Counted from the first letter of the stretch, positions 30,788-43,510 are shown. The stretch: DNA of 64,000 bases from Ascarosepion bandense (GCA_037127315.1 JBBBDQ010001154.1:1935001-1999000), one strand, 5' to 3'. The notes: generated by a model not told the origin, from the sequence alone. Program-made: numbers and translations.

Positions 30788-32855
30788 ATGGCCGACAATA
30801 GTCGGTCCATAAAGAAAAAATTGCTATTTGACCCCCCCCCCCCCCCGGAAGAAACCGCCAGATAAAAATGAGACGTTTCCTCCTCCTTCCTACAAAAGAG
30901 CCGGAAGAAAATGGTAATTCGACTAAATTAAAGATGGCCGAAAATGGTCAAAAGAATGACAAAGAAATAGATAACAAGACAACTAAAGTTGCTGAGGCCA
31001 GGGAATCGCCCTGTGGCTGGAAGTCCCCTCCAAAATGCAAAAATCAATCTGACGGAGTTCTTGGAGAGAGCTAAGAGCTACGCTCACCTTGTAAAAGAAG
31101 GTGGGCTCTTCGAAGATCCCCAGGAATTGAAGAAGATTGAGAAAAGAATAGTGTCGGTCTTCGTGGTGGACAAGCGTTCGCACGAAATTTGTCGCAGCAC
31201 GAAAGACACAGTGATAAAAACACTGAAGTCAACAGGGATAAAGCCCTTAAGGATAGTGAAAGGTGCGGGCTTCTTCATGTGGGACGTGCTGCTACCCACA
31301 CCAGAGGATTGCCTGAAAATGGCGACACAAGACCTGATAACTGCAGAATACATCATCCGCACAGAGTACGAAGGCAAACGAAGGACCAGTGTAGCAGTAT
31401 ATGAGGTTCCTCCTCAGGTCATCGGGGAGCATCTTGCTGCGTACTTTTCGCAGTTCGGCGAAATTTTAGATGCCTCCTGCGATGACCTGACCGGGGGATG
31501 GTCTTTCGAGATAATGATCGACCGCCACGCCTTCCTGACCATCCCCAACTGTCTTGACGTAGGGGGCCTGAGCTTGCCGGTGATCGTGTTCGGCCGCAAG
31601 CCAAAATGCTGGAGGTGTGGGGAGACTGGTCACCTCTCCTCCTCCTGCCCAGAGAAGAAGGCCTCTGGAAGCCAGGCCCTAGTCGACCAAAATCCCCCTC
31701 TGGCCGCTTCTGTTACATCCGTCTCGCCCGTAGTGGGCATGCCAACACCCAGGACCGGTGAGCTAGTTCCCCCGGTTGGGAATAAAAAAAGTTCCCTCAT
31801 CCCACGAAAAACCTTCGCCAACTGCAAGTGCAGCCACGGAGAAGGGAAAGGGGGAGTGGCTGGTTGTTAGCAGGGCCAGGGGGAAGCGCCAAGCAGCGGA
31901 CCCTCGGTCCCCAGAAACCCCTAAGACTAAAGGCACAAACAGCCCCACTCCCTCCACCAGCAAGAAGGGCGATGCCTCGGCCTGGTCGGCCCCTAAATTG
32001 GAAGAGCTCAGGAGGGCTTACGATCCGGGCTATGAGAAGTTCCAAAAAATAAAAGAGCTGAAGCGGATGCTGGAGAAACGACCATTTCGTCACTCAGAGG
32101 ACCTAAAAAAACAACTGGCACAACATCCACCCTGCTCTTCGGCCTCTGCCCCATCCTCGCCCGAAAAAAAGAAAATCGAAAAAAAAAAACCCAATTCAGC
32201 TCAGCCCACGCCCAGAAAGACCACCCCTCTTAGTAGGGACCCCAGCCCTTTCCGTATACCCTCCCAACCGTCTCCCAGTCCTTCCCCCAAGGAAAAATTA
32301 CCTCCGCCTGCTAAGAGGCATAGGAGCCCCACCTTAGAAGACAGAGAGGCAAGAAAAAAAACTTCCAAAGCTCCACATTTAATGGGCAAAGACGTTTGTA
32401 AAATATCATATGCCCAAGAAGAAAGAGCAAAAAACTTTGGTAACCGGATCAGCAAGCTAAAAATTCTTCTTGCGATGAAAAAATGTAAGGAGAAAGATAT
32501 AGAGATTCCCACCAACTTCCCAGAAGCGCAACGCGTGCTAACAGTGGTTCGCTCTGGGACTGGAACAGCCAAAGTTTGGGACATGCTGTTAGAAGCAGAA
32601 AAACACATAAAAATGTCTCCGCCTATCGTCTCCAAAGATGAGGAGGTGTTAGAGAAAGCTAAAGAATTCTGTGTAGGACGGGTCCCAATTTTGGTTCACC
32701 CCTCCCTTTACAGGGCTCTTAAACTAACATTTCCCTGGGATGTTGGTGGCCTCTCCCGTGACGGTTCCATTGACAAAGAAATGGGCAAAGGATCTATGGG
32801 AGAGGCTGTCGGCATCCTTTCCCCGTCCATGTTCTGTCCAGGACCCCAACCCTAA
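30788..32855 (+). pseudogene. LINE A ORF1 (gag-like), frameshifted
   Basis: Nucleic-acid-binding ORF1 protein, which in this class coats element RNA. ATG at 30788 gives MADNSRS, then a poly-C run (30830-30846) where the frame slips and meets a stop. A second frame, 30989-31870, holds a globular part and the CCHC knuckle CWRCGETGHLSSSC (31608-31649). The frame shifts again near 31780-31870 into 31776-32855: a Ser/Pro/Lys-rich linker and a C-terminal domain with HPSLYRALKLTFPWDVGG (32698-32751). That block is also in LINE B (HPSLYRAVKLTFPTDVGG), so it is under constraint in the family. At least two frameshifts; not functional. Confidence 0.8.
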
Positions 32856-32867
32856 TTACGTATCACA

Positions 32868-35800
32868 ATGGCTCTTTGGTTAGCAAGTGTAAATGCCCGG
32901 GGGTTGAGGTCAGTCTCGGAGGGTGAGACTCACTCATGATCTCCAGCGCCTCGGGGTTAATGTTTGTTGTTTACAGGAAACCCGGTTTTTAGCTGGCGAC
33001 TATGAGGGCATACTGTCTAGGGATTACGATCTCTATTCAGCACGTTTTGATGGTCGTTCTAGAGGTGTTTCCTGGCTAGTGAGCAAGTCATTGGGTGCGG
33101 TGTGCGCGCTTGTCTTCGCGGATCCAGCGGGCAGGATTTGTGTGCTGGATATTACCATAAAGGAGAAGTCTTTTCGGCTCATTGGGGTTTATGCGCCCAA
33201 TATCCATTCGGAGCGTCCTGCTTTGTTTCGGCAGCTAGAGTCGTTCTTTGGAACATCGAGGCGGGTAATTTTAGCGGGGGATTGGAATGCCGTCCTTGAC
33301 CCTGAGAAAGATCGTATAGGAGACAGATCGAGTACTAACAACCCGGATGTGAAACCATTTCGGGAATTTATCGACAGGAATGATCTTGTCGATAAATACC
33401 GAAATGAACACCCCCGGGAGGTAGTGTGGACTTGGACTAATAGGGGCAGCTCGGATTCGAAGGTACGCGCAAGCTATCTCGACCGAGTCCTAGTTAGGAG
33501 AGTCGACGTAGGGCTCTTAGGTTGTCCAAGTTTCCATTCGATAGTTTACACGGATCATAGGCTCGTCCGGGTTCGTGTAAACTTAGATAAGCCTAACGCG
33601 TCATTATTTGATAGCCAAGATTTCCAGGACCAGCTTTTACTAACACTAAAGCAGGAACTGACGGGGGCTGTGGTTGGGAATAAGTGGTGGGACACACTAA
33701 AATCCAAACTTAGGTCGTTTACTGCCGACTATAGCCGTCGACTCAACTTAGCTAATTTAGCGGCGCAAACGGCAGTAGAGGAAAAAGTCGATCGGGCAGT
33801 GAAATCCCGTAATAGTGGGGACGTAGCCTTAGCTAGGGCCGAGCTGGCCTCCTTGCTTATCAAGAAGGATCAAGCTCTGGTAGTTAGGGCTAGGTTAAAA
33901 AGAATGTCTTCTGAGGCAACGAATATGGCCGCAGAATTGCGTGCAGAGGAAGCTAGGCAAGCAGTCAATCGGCATGTCAAGGACATCACATTGCCGGATG
34001 GACGTACCGTGACTACAGACGTGGGTATATGTGGGGCTTTCCGTGATTTCTTTCAGGATCTCTTCACCAGGGAGCCCGGTCTGAGCTCGGCTCAGTTCGA
34101 TACCTATTTGGCTGACTTTCCCCGCCTCGAGGCGGCTGAAGCGGCTGGGTGTGAGGGGCCCATAACAGTCGGAAATCTGGGATGCGCTGAAATTGGTTGG
34201 CCGGGACAAAACTCCAGGATTGGATGGTCTTCCCTACGAACTGTACTTGAGGCAGTCGTCCGTTTTTGTTCCTCTGCTGGCTCTTGTTTATAACAACTGG
34301 ATGGAGCAGGAGTCTATACCTCGACGCTTCACCAGGGGTGTAATCAAGTTGCTTCGCAAGAGCAAGGGCGGTGGGGGTGGCATAGATAATTATCGGCCTT
34401 TAACGATGTTAAACACTGACTTAAAGATTTTTGCCAAGGTTTGGCCCGCCGTTTGCAGGCTGTCCTCCCTAGTCTGACTTGTGCTGTGAAGGGCAGGACT
34501 ATTCAGGACAACCTTCATTTGGTACGCCTGATCATTGAGAAAAGCGACACTGAAGCCGCGCTGATCAATTTGGATCAGTCCAAGGCATTCGATAGGGTTG
34601 ACGATCGCTTCTTGGAGTCTGTCCTTTCCGCCGCCGGTTTCGGGCCGTACTTTCGCTCCTGGATCCGACTGCTGTACGAGTCCCCCGGTGCGCTGGTGGA
34701 AGTGAATGGGGTAAGATCGAAGCCTTTCACATTATCTCGCTCCATTCGTCAAGGTTGTCCACTTTCGCCTTTGCTTTACGTTCTTGCGTTGGAGCCTTTC
34801 CTTCGCAAGTTAAAGGCGAATCCGGTCCTTCGCGGAATTTCCCTACCTGGTGCTACCACCTCGGCCAGGTACTCCGCCTATGCTGACGACGTTTCGGTTT
34901 TTGTGTCGAGCAAAGCCGAGATTGACGAAGTTAGCAAAGAAATCCGATGCTATGAGACGGTGACAGGGGCCAAGATCAATCGCGATAAGTCTGTCGGCTT
35001 GCGATTGGGTGCGTGGAAGTGAGTTTCTCTGGACGGACGGGCCGGTCAAGATTCTCGGCGTCTTTTTCGATCCTGATCTCCAGTTGGAAATGAATTGGTC
35101 GGAGGTTCGAGAGAAGGCCGAGGGCGCAGTTCGTCTGTGGACTCGGAGGAATCTTTCCTTAAAGGGGAGGGCGAAGTATGTGCCTCGCACATCTACCCGA
35201 TTCTCCTTTACCGACTTTCGGTACTTCCTCTCCCGTGTGCCATTCGTTTGGGTCTAATACAGCTCTTGTTCTCCTTCCTTTGGGGAGAAGGCAAGGCTCC
35301 CAAGGTGCGTCGCGAGATCTGTTACCTTCATCCTTCTGAGGGCGGTCTGGGCATGCCTAGCGTTGAGATTCGTCAACACACGCTTCGCATTAGATTCCTG
35401 GATCGAATGTGTATGCTGGCGGATGAGAACGGCGCCCTCGTTGAAGAGAACGTCCATAAATACTTTCCATCCTTGAGAAGTGTGCATTTGTCGGAGGAGG
35501 AGGCCGGCCGTACTCCTCGTGGCGAGTGCTCCTTCTATAAAGAATGTCGTTTGGCTCCCCAGTTTCTCTTGCGGGCTACGGATGGCCTCTCCAACGCCCA
35601 AGCGTTGTCTCTTAAGGCATTATATCGGGTGTTAGTTAGGGGGGCCGTTCAAGATGAACTAATTGGCGAGCTCGGGCTTACGAAGCAGGAGACTCGCTCC
35701 ATATGGCCTTGGGCGCCTGGGTTGAAATGTCTCACTAACGATGAGGCATCACTCACCTGGCTGATGATCCGGAAGGCTCTTTGGGTAGGCAAGAAGCTTA

Positions 35801-36261
35801 ATGCAGCGGGCCTAACACCGAAATCAACCTGCCTGCGTTGTGGGCTGTCGGCGGAAACCGTCGATCATGCCTTCTTCCACTGCAGTGTTGTTGCTCCGTT
35901 GTGTAAGTTTCTTGAAGATCTAATGGTTCGTATGCTGCGTGGAAAGTTCTTTGTCCTTGAGGCTAGCTCTGTTTGTTGCAATGTCGTGCCTCCGTTATCT
36001 AGGGCTGAGCACTATGTGCTGTTTTGCTTACTAGGTGTTATGAGAGTCGTGATTTGGACGACGCGACAGAAGGAATTCTATGGTGATGAGAAGTTTACCT
36101 CTTCCCTACTGATCTTGTTCTTTAAGCATCAGCTTAAAGTCAAGATCAGGACGGAAAGGAAACGACTCACTCCATCTGAATTTGGCAAAAGGTGGGTGAG
36201 TCTTGCGCGTTTCTGTCGCGTGAAAGGTGCTGACCTGGAGTGGTTATTTGATGCTGATTAG
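32868..36261 (+). pseudogene. LINE A ORF2: endonuclease plus reverse transcriptase, frameshifted
   Basis: Target-primed reverse transcription enzyme. ATG at 32868 starts MALWLASVNARGL; a frameshift near 32922 moves to the next frame. Endonuclease signs: LQETRF, AGDWNAVLDP, SYLDRVLV, YTDHRLVRVRV. RT signs: KTPGLDGLPYELYLRQ (34209), LINLDQSKAFDRV, RQGCPLSPLLYVLALEP, and the catalytic YADDV at 34879-34893. The C-terminal finger is CLRCGLSAETVDHAFFHC. Frames change near 34190, 34450, 35010 and 35180, so no protein is made intact, but every motif is still readable, which indicates a moderately young copy. Length across the frames, about 1,130 codons, fits the family. Confidence 0.85.
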
Positions 36262-37010
36262 GCATCAGGATATTGGGTGTGCTGGGCAGAACATGTGCAC
36301 CCCTTCCCTGTTAGGTTAGAGTAGGGATTGTTTGATTTTTCTGTTGTTGTTTCAATGTTAACTTAGCTAGGTTATGATTGCTCATTGGTCCCCTTTTCTT
36401 TTTGTCCCCATTTTTCTTCTTTTAGTTTAATCCCCACCCCTTCTCGCTTTAGGTGTTCAGCAATGTTAGTTCTTCGGTGGATGCGTGGCGTCTTTCGTTA
36501 TTTTTCAAGTGTGCTTTTCGTTTTTGTTATGGTGTTTAAATGTGTGAGTGATTGTGTGAGTAATTGCTGAGCGGATAAATGTAGTTATTATATTCCTTAA
36601 GCCACGCATTATTTTTCGTCCGGGGAACTGACTTTGCTGTCACAATAATAGAGTAGTGGGGGGGCTTTTATTACTAATATGATTTTATTTAGTTTCTTGT
36701 ATATAGCGTTTATTCATTGTATAAAATTATTGGGGATATTTTAATGTTGTTATTTTCTGCCCATGCCCTCCACTCAAAATTGTACATATGGGAGTTAAGT
36801 AGGACTACATAGAGCAGCTGAGGTATTATGGTGGTCGTGGTAAGAATGGTAAGTAAAAATGTGGTATTATGGTGTAAGGTTTATTGCAAGTGTGTCAGGG
36901 TCGACGAAAGTGAATAGCTAAGTTAAAGTAGGACAGATGAAGACCAGCCTTCCCCAACCCCAATTTCGGCCTTGTGCCACATTTTTTGTAATTTTACGAA
37001 AATAAATACA
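36262..37010 (+). other. LINE A 3' untranslated region
   Basis: T- and G-rich 3' region with no gene. Its last ~60 bp (CCTTGTGCCACATTTTTTG) match the last ~60 bp of LINE B at 43030-43088, which fixes the 3' end of both elements. Confidence 0.75.
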
Positions 37011-37198
37011 AGTGCGCTGCGCAGCCGGTGTCTTATTTTTGATTATTGCAAGTTGGATATACGTATTTTTGTTACCCGGAGTTTTTGTGAATTGTGAGTA
37101 CCTTTTTGTTACCTGTTTTGATTCTGTCTTCGTCGCGCGTGGCGCATTTGTGAACTTTTTGTCCAAATTTTGTGTTTGTGAGGGGGGGCAAGTCAATA

Positions 37199-38977
37199 AT
37201 GGCTTTGTCTCCCCAACCGTCTACTTCTGCTGTGGGCATGCCGGCGGTAACTTCTTCACCGTCGGTATGGAAAAATGCCCCTGTAAAAAAAGATGCCAGC
37301 TACTACCTGCGGATGCGGGAGGAGTATAAGGACTACATTAAAGATAATGAATTGGTAGCAATACCAGAAGTAGTAAATGTCATGGCAAAGAAGACAATCT
37401 CCTTGCTGACAGTAGACGAAAAAAATTTATTGCTGTCAGTAGGGAGAACATGGAAGAAGCCCTAAAGGCCCTGAATATTGTCCCTTGTGTACTAGCAAGA
37501 AGGTCCCGTGCAATGTGGGACATGTTGCTGGGCTCGGAAGGTGAAGCGAAGGACCTAGCGGGAAATGTCTTGACGGCAAAAGGTTTTAGGTTTCAGACCG
37601 AGTACGTTGGTAGGAGAAATACTAAAGTCACTATACATGGAGTACCAGTTGACATTTCATGTGACCATGTCGGAGCATTTTTTGCTACTTTCGGTGCAGT
37701 TGAGGAGGTGGCACGCATAACTAGCAAGGCCGGTGTAGCCACGGAGGATATCTGTGTCAGCGTGGTTGTGGACCGCGAAAATTTTCTTAAGGTCCCAGAC
37801 ATTTTGTTGTGCAGAGGTAGAAAACTATTCGTAGTAGTGGAGGGAAGGAAGCCGCATTGCTGGGCGTGTGGTCTGGCCGGACACACATTCAAAATGTGTC
37901 CGGGAAGGAAACCCGCTGAAGAACAAGTTACACCAGTATCACCGCCGGTGAAAACTACATCGGTGGCCGAGCCAAAAACGGCCGTCCAAGCTAATGAGTG
38001 GACGGAAGTAGTGAGAAAGGGGGAAAAAGGTGATTCCCCCACCTCAGCAGGAATCCCCAACAAAGACGAAAAAGAAGTCCCCGGAGAAACTTCAACAACA
38101 AAAGCAGCAGGAAGTCCGACAACAACAACAACAACACCAACCAGATGAACAACAACAACCAGAAAAACAGCAAGACATGGATGTGGAAATGCCCCCTCCA
38201 CGGTCGTCGTCCTTAAAGAGGGCTCGAGAGAAGGAACAGGAGGTTACTATAAAGAAAGGAAAGAAGGAGGAGCGTGGCAGAGTGGAGCGGATCACACCTA
38301 CCCCCAGAACCCAATCCGCCCCTGCATCACCTGTCAGAACTGTTTTTCTTGAGGGGAGGAGTCATTCTGCCTCCCCAGTGAGACATACACCCTCCTCCCA
38401 ATCAGCACCTTCCTCCCCGAAATCTTATCATCCCTCCCCGAAACCCTCCCCGAATCCTGATAAATCCTCCCTGAAAGGGGAGAAACAAAGAAAAAACATT
38501 TTTATTTCGAAAGATGTCTGCAAAGTAGACAGACAGGCCTTAGAGAGGGACCTTTCTTCTCAGAAGAAGGCCCTCCTAAGGCCACTATTCAAATTGAAAA
38601 ATATTGACGGAAAGTCCATCGAGGACCCTGCCAATTTCCCAGGCGCCCCCGGGGTACTTACGTTAATACGAAATACCGGGGGTAGTAGAACAAAATCCTG
38701 GGAATTTGTGCAGGGGGCATTTGAGGCTTTCCCAAATATAAAAATGGCCCAAACGGGCACAAAATATCTTCAAAGGCTTTCGCATTTTTGTGCTGGGAGG
38801 GTCCCTGTCAACCTCCATCCTTCTTTATATAGGGCGGTTAAACTAACTTTCCCTACGGACGTCGGCGGCATTGTCCAAGACGGACGAATTACGTCCGATA
38901 TTGGTACAGGCAACCTTGGACAATCCGTCGGGGTCCCTACTGCCATTGATTTTCGCTCCGTATGTGACCAGAAGTAA
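37199..38977 (+). pseudogene. LINE B ORF1 (gag-like), frameshifted
   Basis: ATG at 37199 (MALSPQPSTSAVG) gives 88 codons; the frame shifts near 37440 into 37450-38148, which holds the CCHC knuckle CWACGLAGHTFKMC (about 37859-37900). A second shift near 38030 enters 38030-38977: a Gln-rich linker, Ser/Pro-rich repeats, then the conserved block HPSLYRAVKLTFPTDVGG (38815-38868). Two frameshifts relative to one continuous ORF1 of about 590 codons. The (CAA)n stretch near 38090-38160 coincides with the second shift, so slippage is a likely cause. Confidence 0.8.
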
Positions 38978-38984
38978 TTTTCTG

Positions 38985-41900
38985 CTTTCTCTTTTCAGGT
39001 CTAAATAGATGTCAATTTAAGGCTGCCCGCCTGCTTCGGGACCTCTTGTCCTTCGGCGTGGATGTCGCCGCGATCCAAGAGACTCACTTTGTTTGCAAGG
39101 TCGATGCCTGTGTGCTGTATAACGACTTTGTCGTCTATTCAGCATATGGGAACCGGCTGGCCAGAGGAGTTTCTTTGCTGGTCAAGCGTACCCTGGACGC
39201 GAACGTGGATCTTGTTCATGTCGGTGCCGAGGGCCGGCTGATCGTGGCCGATATTGCAGTGAAAAGCAATGCGTTTTGACTGGTTGCGGTTTATGCGCCC
39301 AACGACCAGGAGGAGCGCGTCTCGTATTTTCGGCGGTTGGAGCCCTGCCTGGTGAATTCAAAGCGACTCGTCTTAGTGGTGGACTGGAATGCCATCCTGG
39401 ACCCCAAGTTGGATAGAGGGTGGGGAGCTAGAGGAAAGGCACGTGATCGTAGCTTGGTCGATCTCATCAAAGGACTTCGGTCTAGTCGATAGATACCGGG
39501 CCGATCACAAGGGCGGGAGAATGTGGACGTGGGCTAATAGTTGGCCTTCTACCAAGGTGGCTAGCTACCTTGATAGAATGTTAGTTCGTGAAGCCGAGCT
39601 AGATTTTTTAGATTGTCCCACGTTCCGCTGGCTAGGTTACTCGGACCACAAACTCGTTTGTGCCCGGGTAAATTTAGAAAATAGGGTTAGAATGGCTGGT
39701 TACTGGAAGTTCAACGTGTCCTTACTGGACAGGCGGGACTTCCGGCGCCAGCTAATTAACTTAGTGCAGCGGGCGTTAACTGGGGGAGTCATCGGGAATA
39801 AGTGGTGGGAGAACCTTAAGAATAGTATTAGGTCTTTCACCACCCAGTTCAGCAAACGGCTCAAACTAGATAAGGCTGACAAGGTGAAGACACTTAGAGC
39901 TAATTACTCCCGGGCGGTGGCTGGTGGGGATCCCCTAGAGATAGCCATAGCTAAGGAGGCCGTGGATCGGTCGAATAGCGATCGTTACATAGGCCAGGTA
40001 GTTAGACATAAGTTAAGCAAGATGTCTTCCGAAGCTGTGAACATGGGCGCAGAACTGCGCAAGGAAGAAATTCGCCGAGGAGGCGACCGGTACATTCGAG
40101 AGGTTCGCAACCCGGAGGGACACACTCTGCGGTCGACTGACGACATGTGCGAGGTGTTTCGGCGGCATTTCGAGATCCTGTTTACCAAGGAGCCTGGTCT
40201 CCGTGATGAGGAGTTTCGTAGCTATTTGGCTGACTTCCCCCGGCTTTTGCCGGCTGATGCAGCTAGCTGCGAGGGAGAGATTACGGAGAGCGAAGTCTAC
40301 GCGGCGTTGAAGAAGGTCGGCAGAGGCAAATCGCCGGGTCTCGATGGTTTGCCCTATGAATTGTACTTGAGGCTGTCGCACATCTTTGTCCCGATTTTGA
40401 CTGTCGTGTTCAACAACTGGTTCCGGCAAGGGTCCATCCCCAACCGGTTCACCAGAGGTGTGATCACGCTGTTGAGAAAAGGCAAGGATGTGGGGAGGGA
40501 GCTAGAGGGTTACCGGCCTATAACTCTGCTAAACACAGAGTTATAGATTTTGGCCAAGTTCTTGCAAAATCGTTTGCAATTAGTTGCCGAGTCTCTGTTG
40601 GGACCTGAGCAGACTTGTGCTGTGAAGGGCCGAACAATTCAGAGCAACCTGCATCTGATACGCACGATCATAGAGGGGATAAAAGACGACGAAGAAGCCG
40701 CGCTGATCCATTTAGATCAGTCCAAGGCATTTGATAGGGTTGACCATCGTTACCTGGCGGCTGTCCTGCAGGCAGCTGGATTCGAAACCAACTTCCGCCG
40801 CTAGATTAGCCTCCTGTATCAATCCCCGACGGCTGTGGTACAGGTGAACGGAAAGTTGTCGGGCGTTCTGGCGCTGTCTAGGTCGGTCCGACAGGGTTGA
40901 CCACTGTCGCCCCTACTTTATGCTTTGGCGTTGGAGCCCCTCCTTCGCCGGCTAAGGGACAGGGCGTGCAGTCCGGCCCTACGTGGAATCGCTGTCCCTG
41001 GTGGTGCTCGAGCCAGGGTTTCCGCGTACGCCGATGACGTCACTACTTTCGTGTCCTCCCGGAGTGACATCGAGGTGGTACAGAAGGCGCTTGAACGGTA
41101 CGAACAGGTGACAGGGGCCAAGATTAACCGCAACAAGTCGTCCGGCTTGCGGTTAGGCGCCTGGAAGGGTGTTACCCTCCCAGGGCCCTTCGACTGGACG
41201 GACGGCCCGGTCTGCATTCTTGGAGTGTGGTTCGGGCCCGACCTACAGTTGGAGAAAAATTGGTCTGAAGTACTGGCAAAGGTAGGTGCGTCGGCCAAGA
41301 CTTGGCGCCGAAGGAATTTGTCCTTAAAGGGTATGGCTGAGGCGTGTGCTACATACGTCTTTCCCATTATCCTTTACTAGTTGTCAGTACTTCCACTTTG
41401 TAAACGGCATAGGAAGGCGATCGAGCGTTTGCTATTCTCCATTCTGTGGAGAGGACGCAAACACTATGTCGACAAACGTGTCTGTTACCAACGTCCGTGT
41501 CATGGGGGTCTGGGAATGCCATACCTGATGAGCCATAAGGTTGCGTCAAGGTTGGTTTTTCTCAGGCAAGCGATTTCCGAAGACTCATTGCTTAGGGGAC
41601 ATGTTCCCTAGCCTTACTATCACTCCCCCCATCTCGAGGCGGTGCCGTAAGCCTCGAGAGCGATCGAGTTTTCTCCTCGAATGTCTGGCGGCCCTGCGGG
41701 CCATTCCACGGTCCAGTGACCTTTCACGGCCTAGGAGAGTCTTCTATCGAGGGTTAGTGGAGGGCGTCGCCAAGGATCCATTACGTGATGTGCTGCGCTT
41801 GTCGGAGGATGAGTATCGCTCGTTCTGGTCTTGGGCGCCAGGTAGTGATTATCTCAGCAACTCTGAGTTTTCGCTCACCTGGCGATTAGCTCGGAATCGC

Positions 41901-42377
41901 TTGCCTCTCAATGACAAGGCCTTCATATGGGGCCTGGCGGATTTGCCAGATTGTGAACGCTGCAAACTTGGCTTGGAAGAAACGGCTTCGCACGCCTTCT
42001 ACCATTGTTCGCGGGTTCGCCCTCTATGGGACCGGGTCGGCGAGTTGACTGCTCGTATCGCGCCGCGAGAGCTTGTGCTCATTGATCGTGCATTCGCCTG
42101 CGACCATGTGTCGCCCCCGTTCTCTGGGATGAAGCTTATGGTGTTTCTGTCGCTGCTAGCCACGGCTCGAATGGTGATTTGGACGACACGAATGGAGGAA
42201 GTCTTGCGAGGTCAGCGTCTTTCACATCAGGATCTGATCTGCTATTTTGAGCTGATGCTCAAAATAAAGATTAGAACTGATTGGAAACGTTTGACTTCGA
42301 CAGACTTCAGCAAAAGGTGGGTATATGTAGCAAGTCTGGTTCGCTTGAACGGGGCTAGTCTTGATTTTCTCTTTTAG
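38985..42377 (+). pseudogene. LINE B ORF2: endonuclease plus reverse transcriptase, with stops
   Basis: N-terminal codons are degraded (GLNRCQFKAARLLRDL, no start). Endonuclease: IQETHFV, VVDWNAILDP, SYLDRMLV, YSDHKLVCARV. RT: KSPGLDGLPYELYL, LIHLDQSKAFDRVDH, ALALEPLLRR, YADDV at 41027-41041. C-terminal finger CERCKLGLEETASHAFYHC. Damage: TGA at 39277 (expected Arg, CGA to TGA), frameshift near 39430-39480, TAG at 40544, TAG at 40802 (expected Trp), TGA at 40898 (expected Cys in QGCPLSP), TAG at 41378, frameshift near 41600. Several stops fit C-to-T or G-to-A decay. An older copy than LINE A in stops, though with fewer frameshifts. Confidence 0.85.
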
Positions 42378-43088
42378 ATCTGCTGGTTACATCGGGGTGG
42401 ATTTCTGTGGAACCCTCCCCTGGTTAAGGTAGCTCTCTTTTGTGTACCTAGTTAAAGTGAATGAATGTGTTCCTGGCCTGTACCCGGCTTTCTCTTTTGT
42501 TATGATCCATGTCGAGATTCCCAACCTCCCCAGTTTGTTTTGGTCTCCTTTTATCTCGGCTGGTTCAGCCTTTTATTGTCCCATTCCGCTAATTTTTACC
42601 CCCCTCCCCACTCCCTTAGCGAGTGTGCTTCTTGGTTTCGCCGTTTGGCGGAATACAGCGGCCACTTTGGTTTTTCTGGGATGGACGGTTCTTACTAACA
42701 TTGATTATTTTAGTTCAAACATTTGTTGTATTTTTAGTTTATTTTTGGGTTCATTTCCCTCCCATCATTTCATTTTTCATTAAATATTTTATAATATTCT
42801 ACACGTATTATCTTGTACATTTATTTTATATTGTATATAAATACATTTTTATTACCATGGGTTAATTTCCTCAATTTTTAGGTGCCCCTTGTAAGTTTCT
42901 GGCATTATGGTGTATGAAGGAGTGAGAGTTGATGGATGGGTTCTTGTGGTGATTGTGCAAATTGTAACGAGTGAATGGGTCGTGATAGTGTTTAGCTAGG
43001 TATAAGATAGTTCAGTGAGTACCAACCTCTCCCCCTCCCCTTTTAGGTCTTGTGCCACAATTTTTTGTATTTTATGCAAAAAATAATT
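42378..43088 (+). other. LINE B 3' untranslated region
   Basis: T-rich sequence after the ORF2 stop at 42375, ending CTTGTGCCACAATTTTTTG and AAATAATT. Small frames here overlap each other in two phases and are not supported. Confidence 0.75.
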
Positions 43089-43510
43089 AGTGTGCCGAGC
43101 AGCCGATCGACAAGTCAGTCGTAGACTTCCGGTGACGACCCGGAAGTACCCATTGCTCATACTACGTCTTACGACGGTTGAGACGATTAACCTTTATTCT
43201 TGTATTGGATACTAATAACCTTTGTAAATACTATTTTCACGGAATACAACAATTAACCTATTCCTGTTGTTGAGTTATTTATTCTTACTCACGACATGAC
43301 AATAACAAATAAAGGAATTTCAAAAACCTTTCAGGGAATTTCTGATTCCTTTGATTTTTGGCACAACGACGTGGAGAAAAATAAAAAAAATGTTCTTTTA
43401 TAAAATTCCATTCTGGAGATGTTTAAAGCAGTCATAGTTTAATAGCTAAATTATTTTATGTCCGATGTTTTTGAACGAGATATTTTTATCTCATGTCTTT
43501 TTGTCTGGGA
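43089..43510. other. Possible third LINE 5' fragment, then no gene
   Basis: Begins AGTGTGCCGAGCAGCCG, the same junction type as the starts of LINES A and B, then GTAGACTTCCGGTGACGACC, which loosely resembles the LINE A start (CCAGACTTCCCTGACCC). Beyond about 43160 nothing is recognised. It could be a 5' fragment of a third head-to-tail copy or simply the target sequence. Confidence 0.4.

Larger units (their letters stand above)
29698..37010 (+). mobile_element. Tx1-like LINE A
   Basis: About 7.3 kb non-LTR retrotransposon: T-rich 5' region (29698-30787), broken ORF1, broken ORF2 and a 3' region ending CTTGTGCCACATTTTTTG and AATAAATACA. It begins at AGTGCGCTGCGCAGC and is followed directly by the same 15 bp starting LINE B at 37011. 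ORF2 motifs such as TCAVKGRTIQDNLHLVR and ALINLDQSKAFDRV, and the C-terminal Cys/His finger, are those of Tx1/L1-group apurinic-endonuclease LINEs. Confidence 0.85.
37011..43088 (+). mobile_element. Tx1-like LINE B
   Basis: About 6.1 kb, same family group as LINE A but clearly diverged (ORF2 proteins perhaps two-thirds identical by eye). Starts with AGTGCGCTGCGCAGC directly at the 3' end of LINE A; its own 3' end is followed at 43089 by AGTGTGCCGAGCAGC, a variant of the same junction. Short 5' region (about 190 bp against about 1.1 kb in LINE A). Confidence 0.85.

Noticed and set aside
31084..42500. Antisense frames of 60-200 codons across LINES A and B
   Set aside because: Shadows of the GC-rich sense coding sequence; no motif of their own.
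42442..42865. Overlapping ORFs of 77-113 codons after LINE B ORF2
   Set aside because: Hydrophobic translations of a T-rich 3' untranslated region in three phases.
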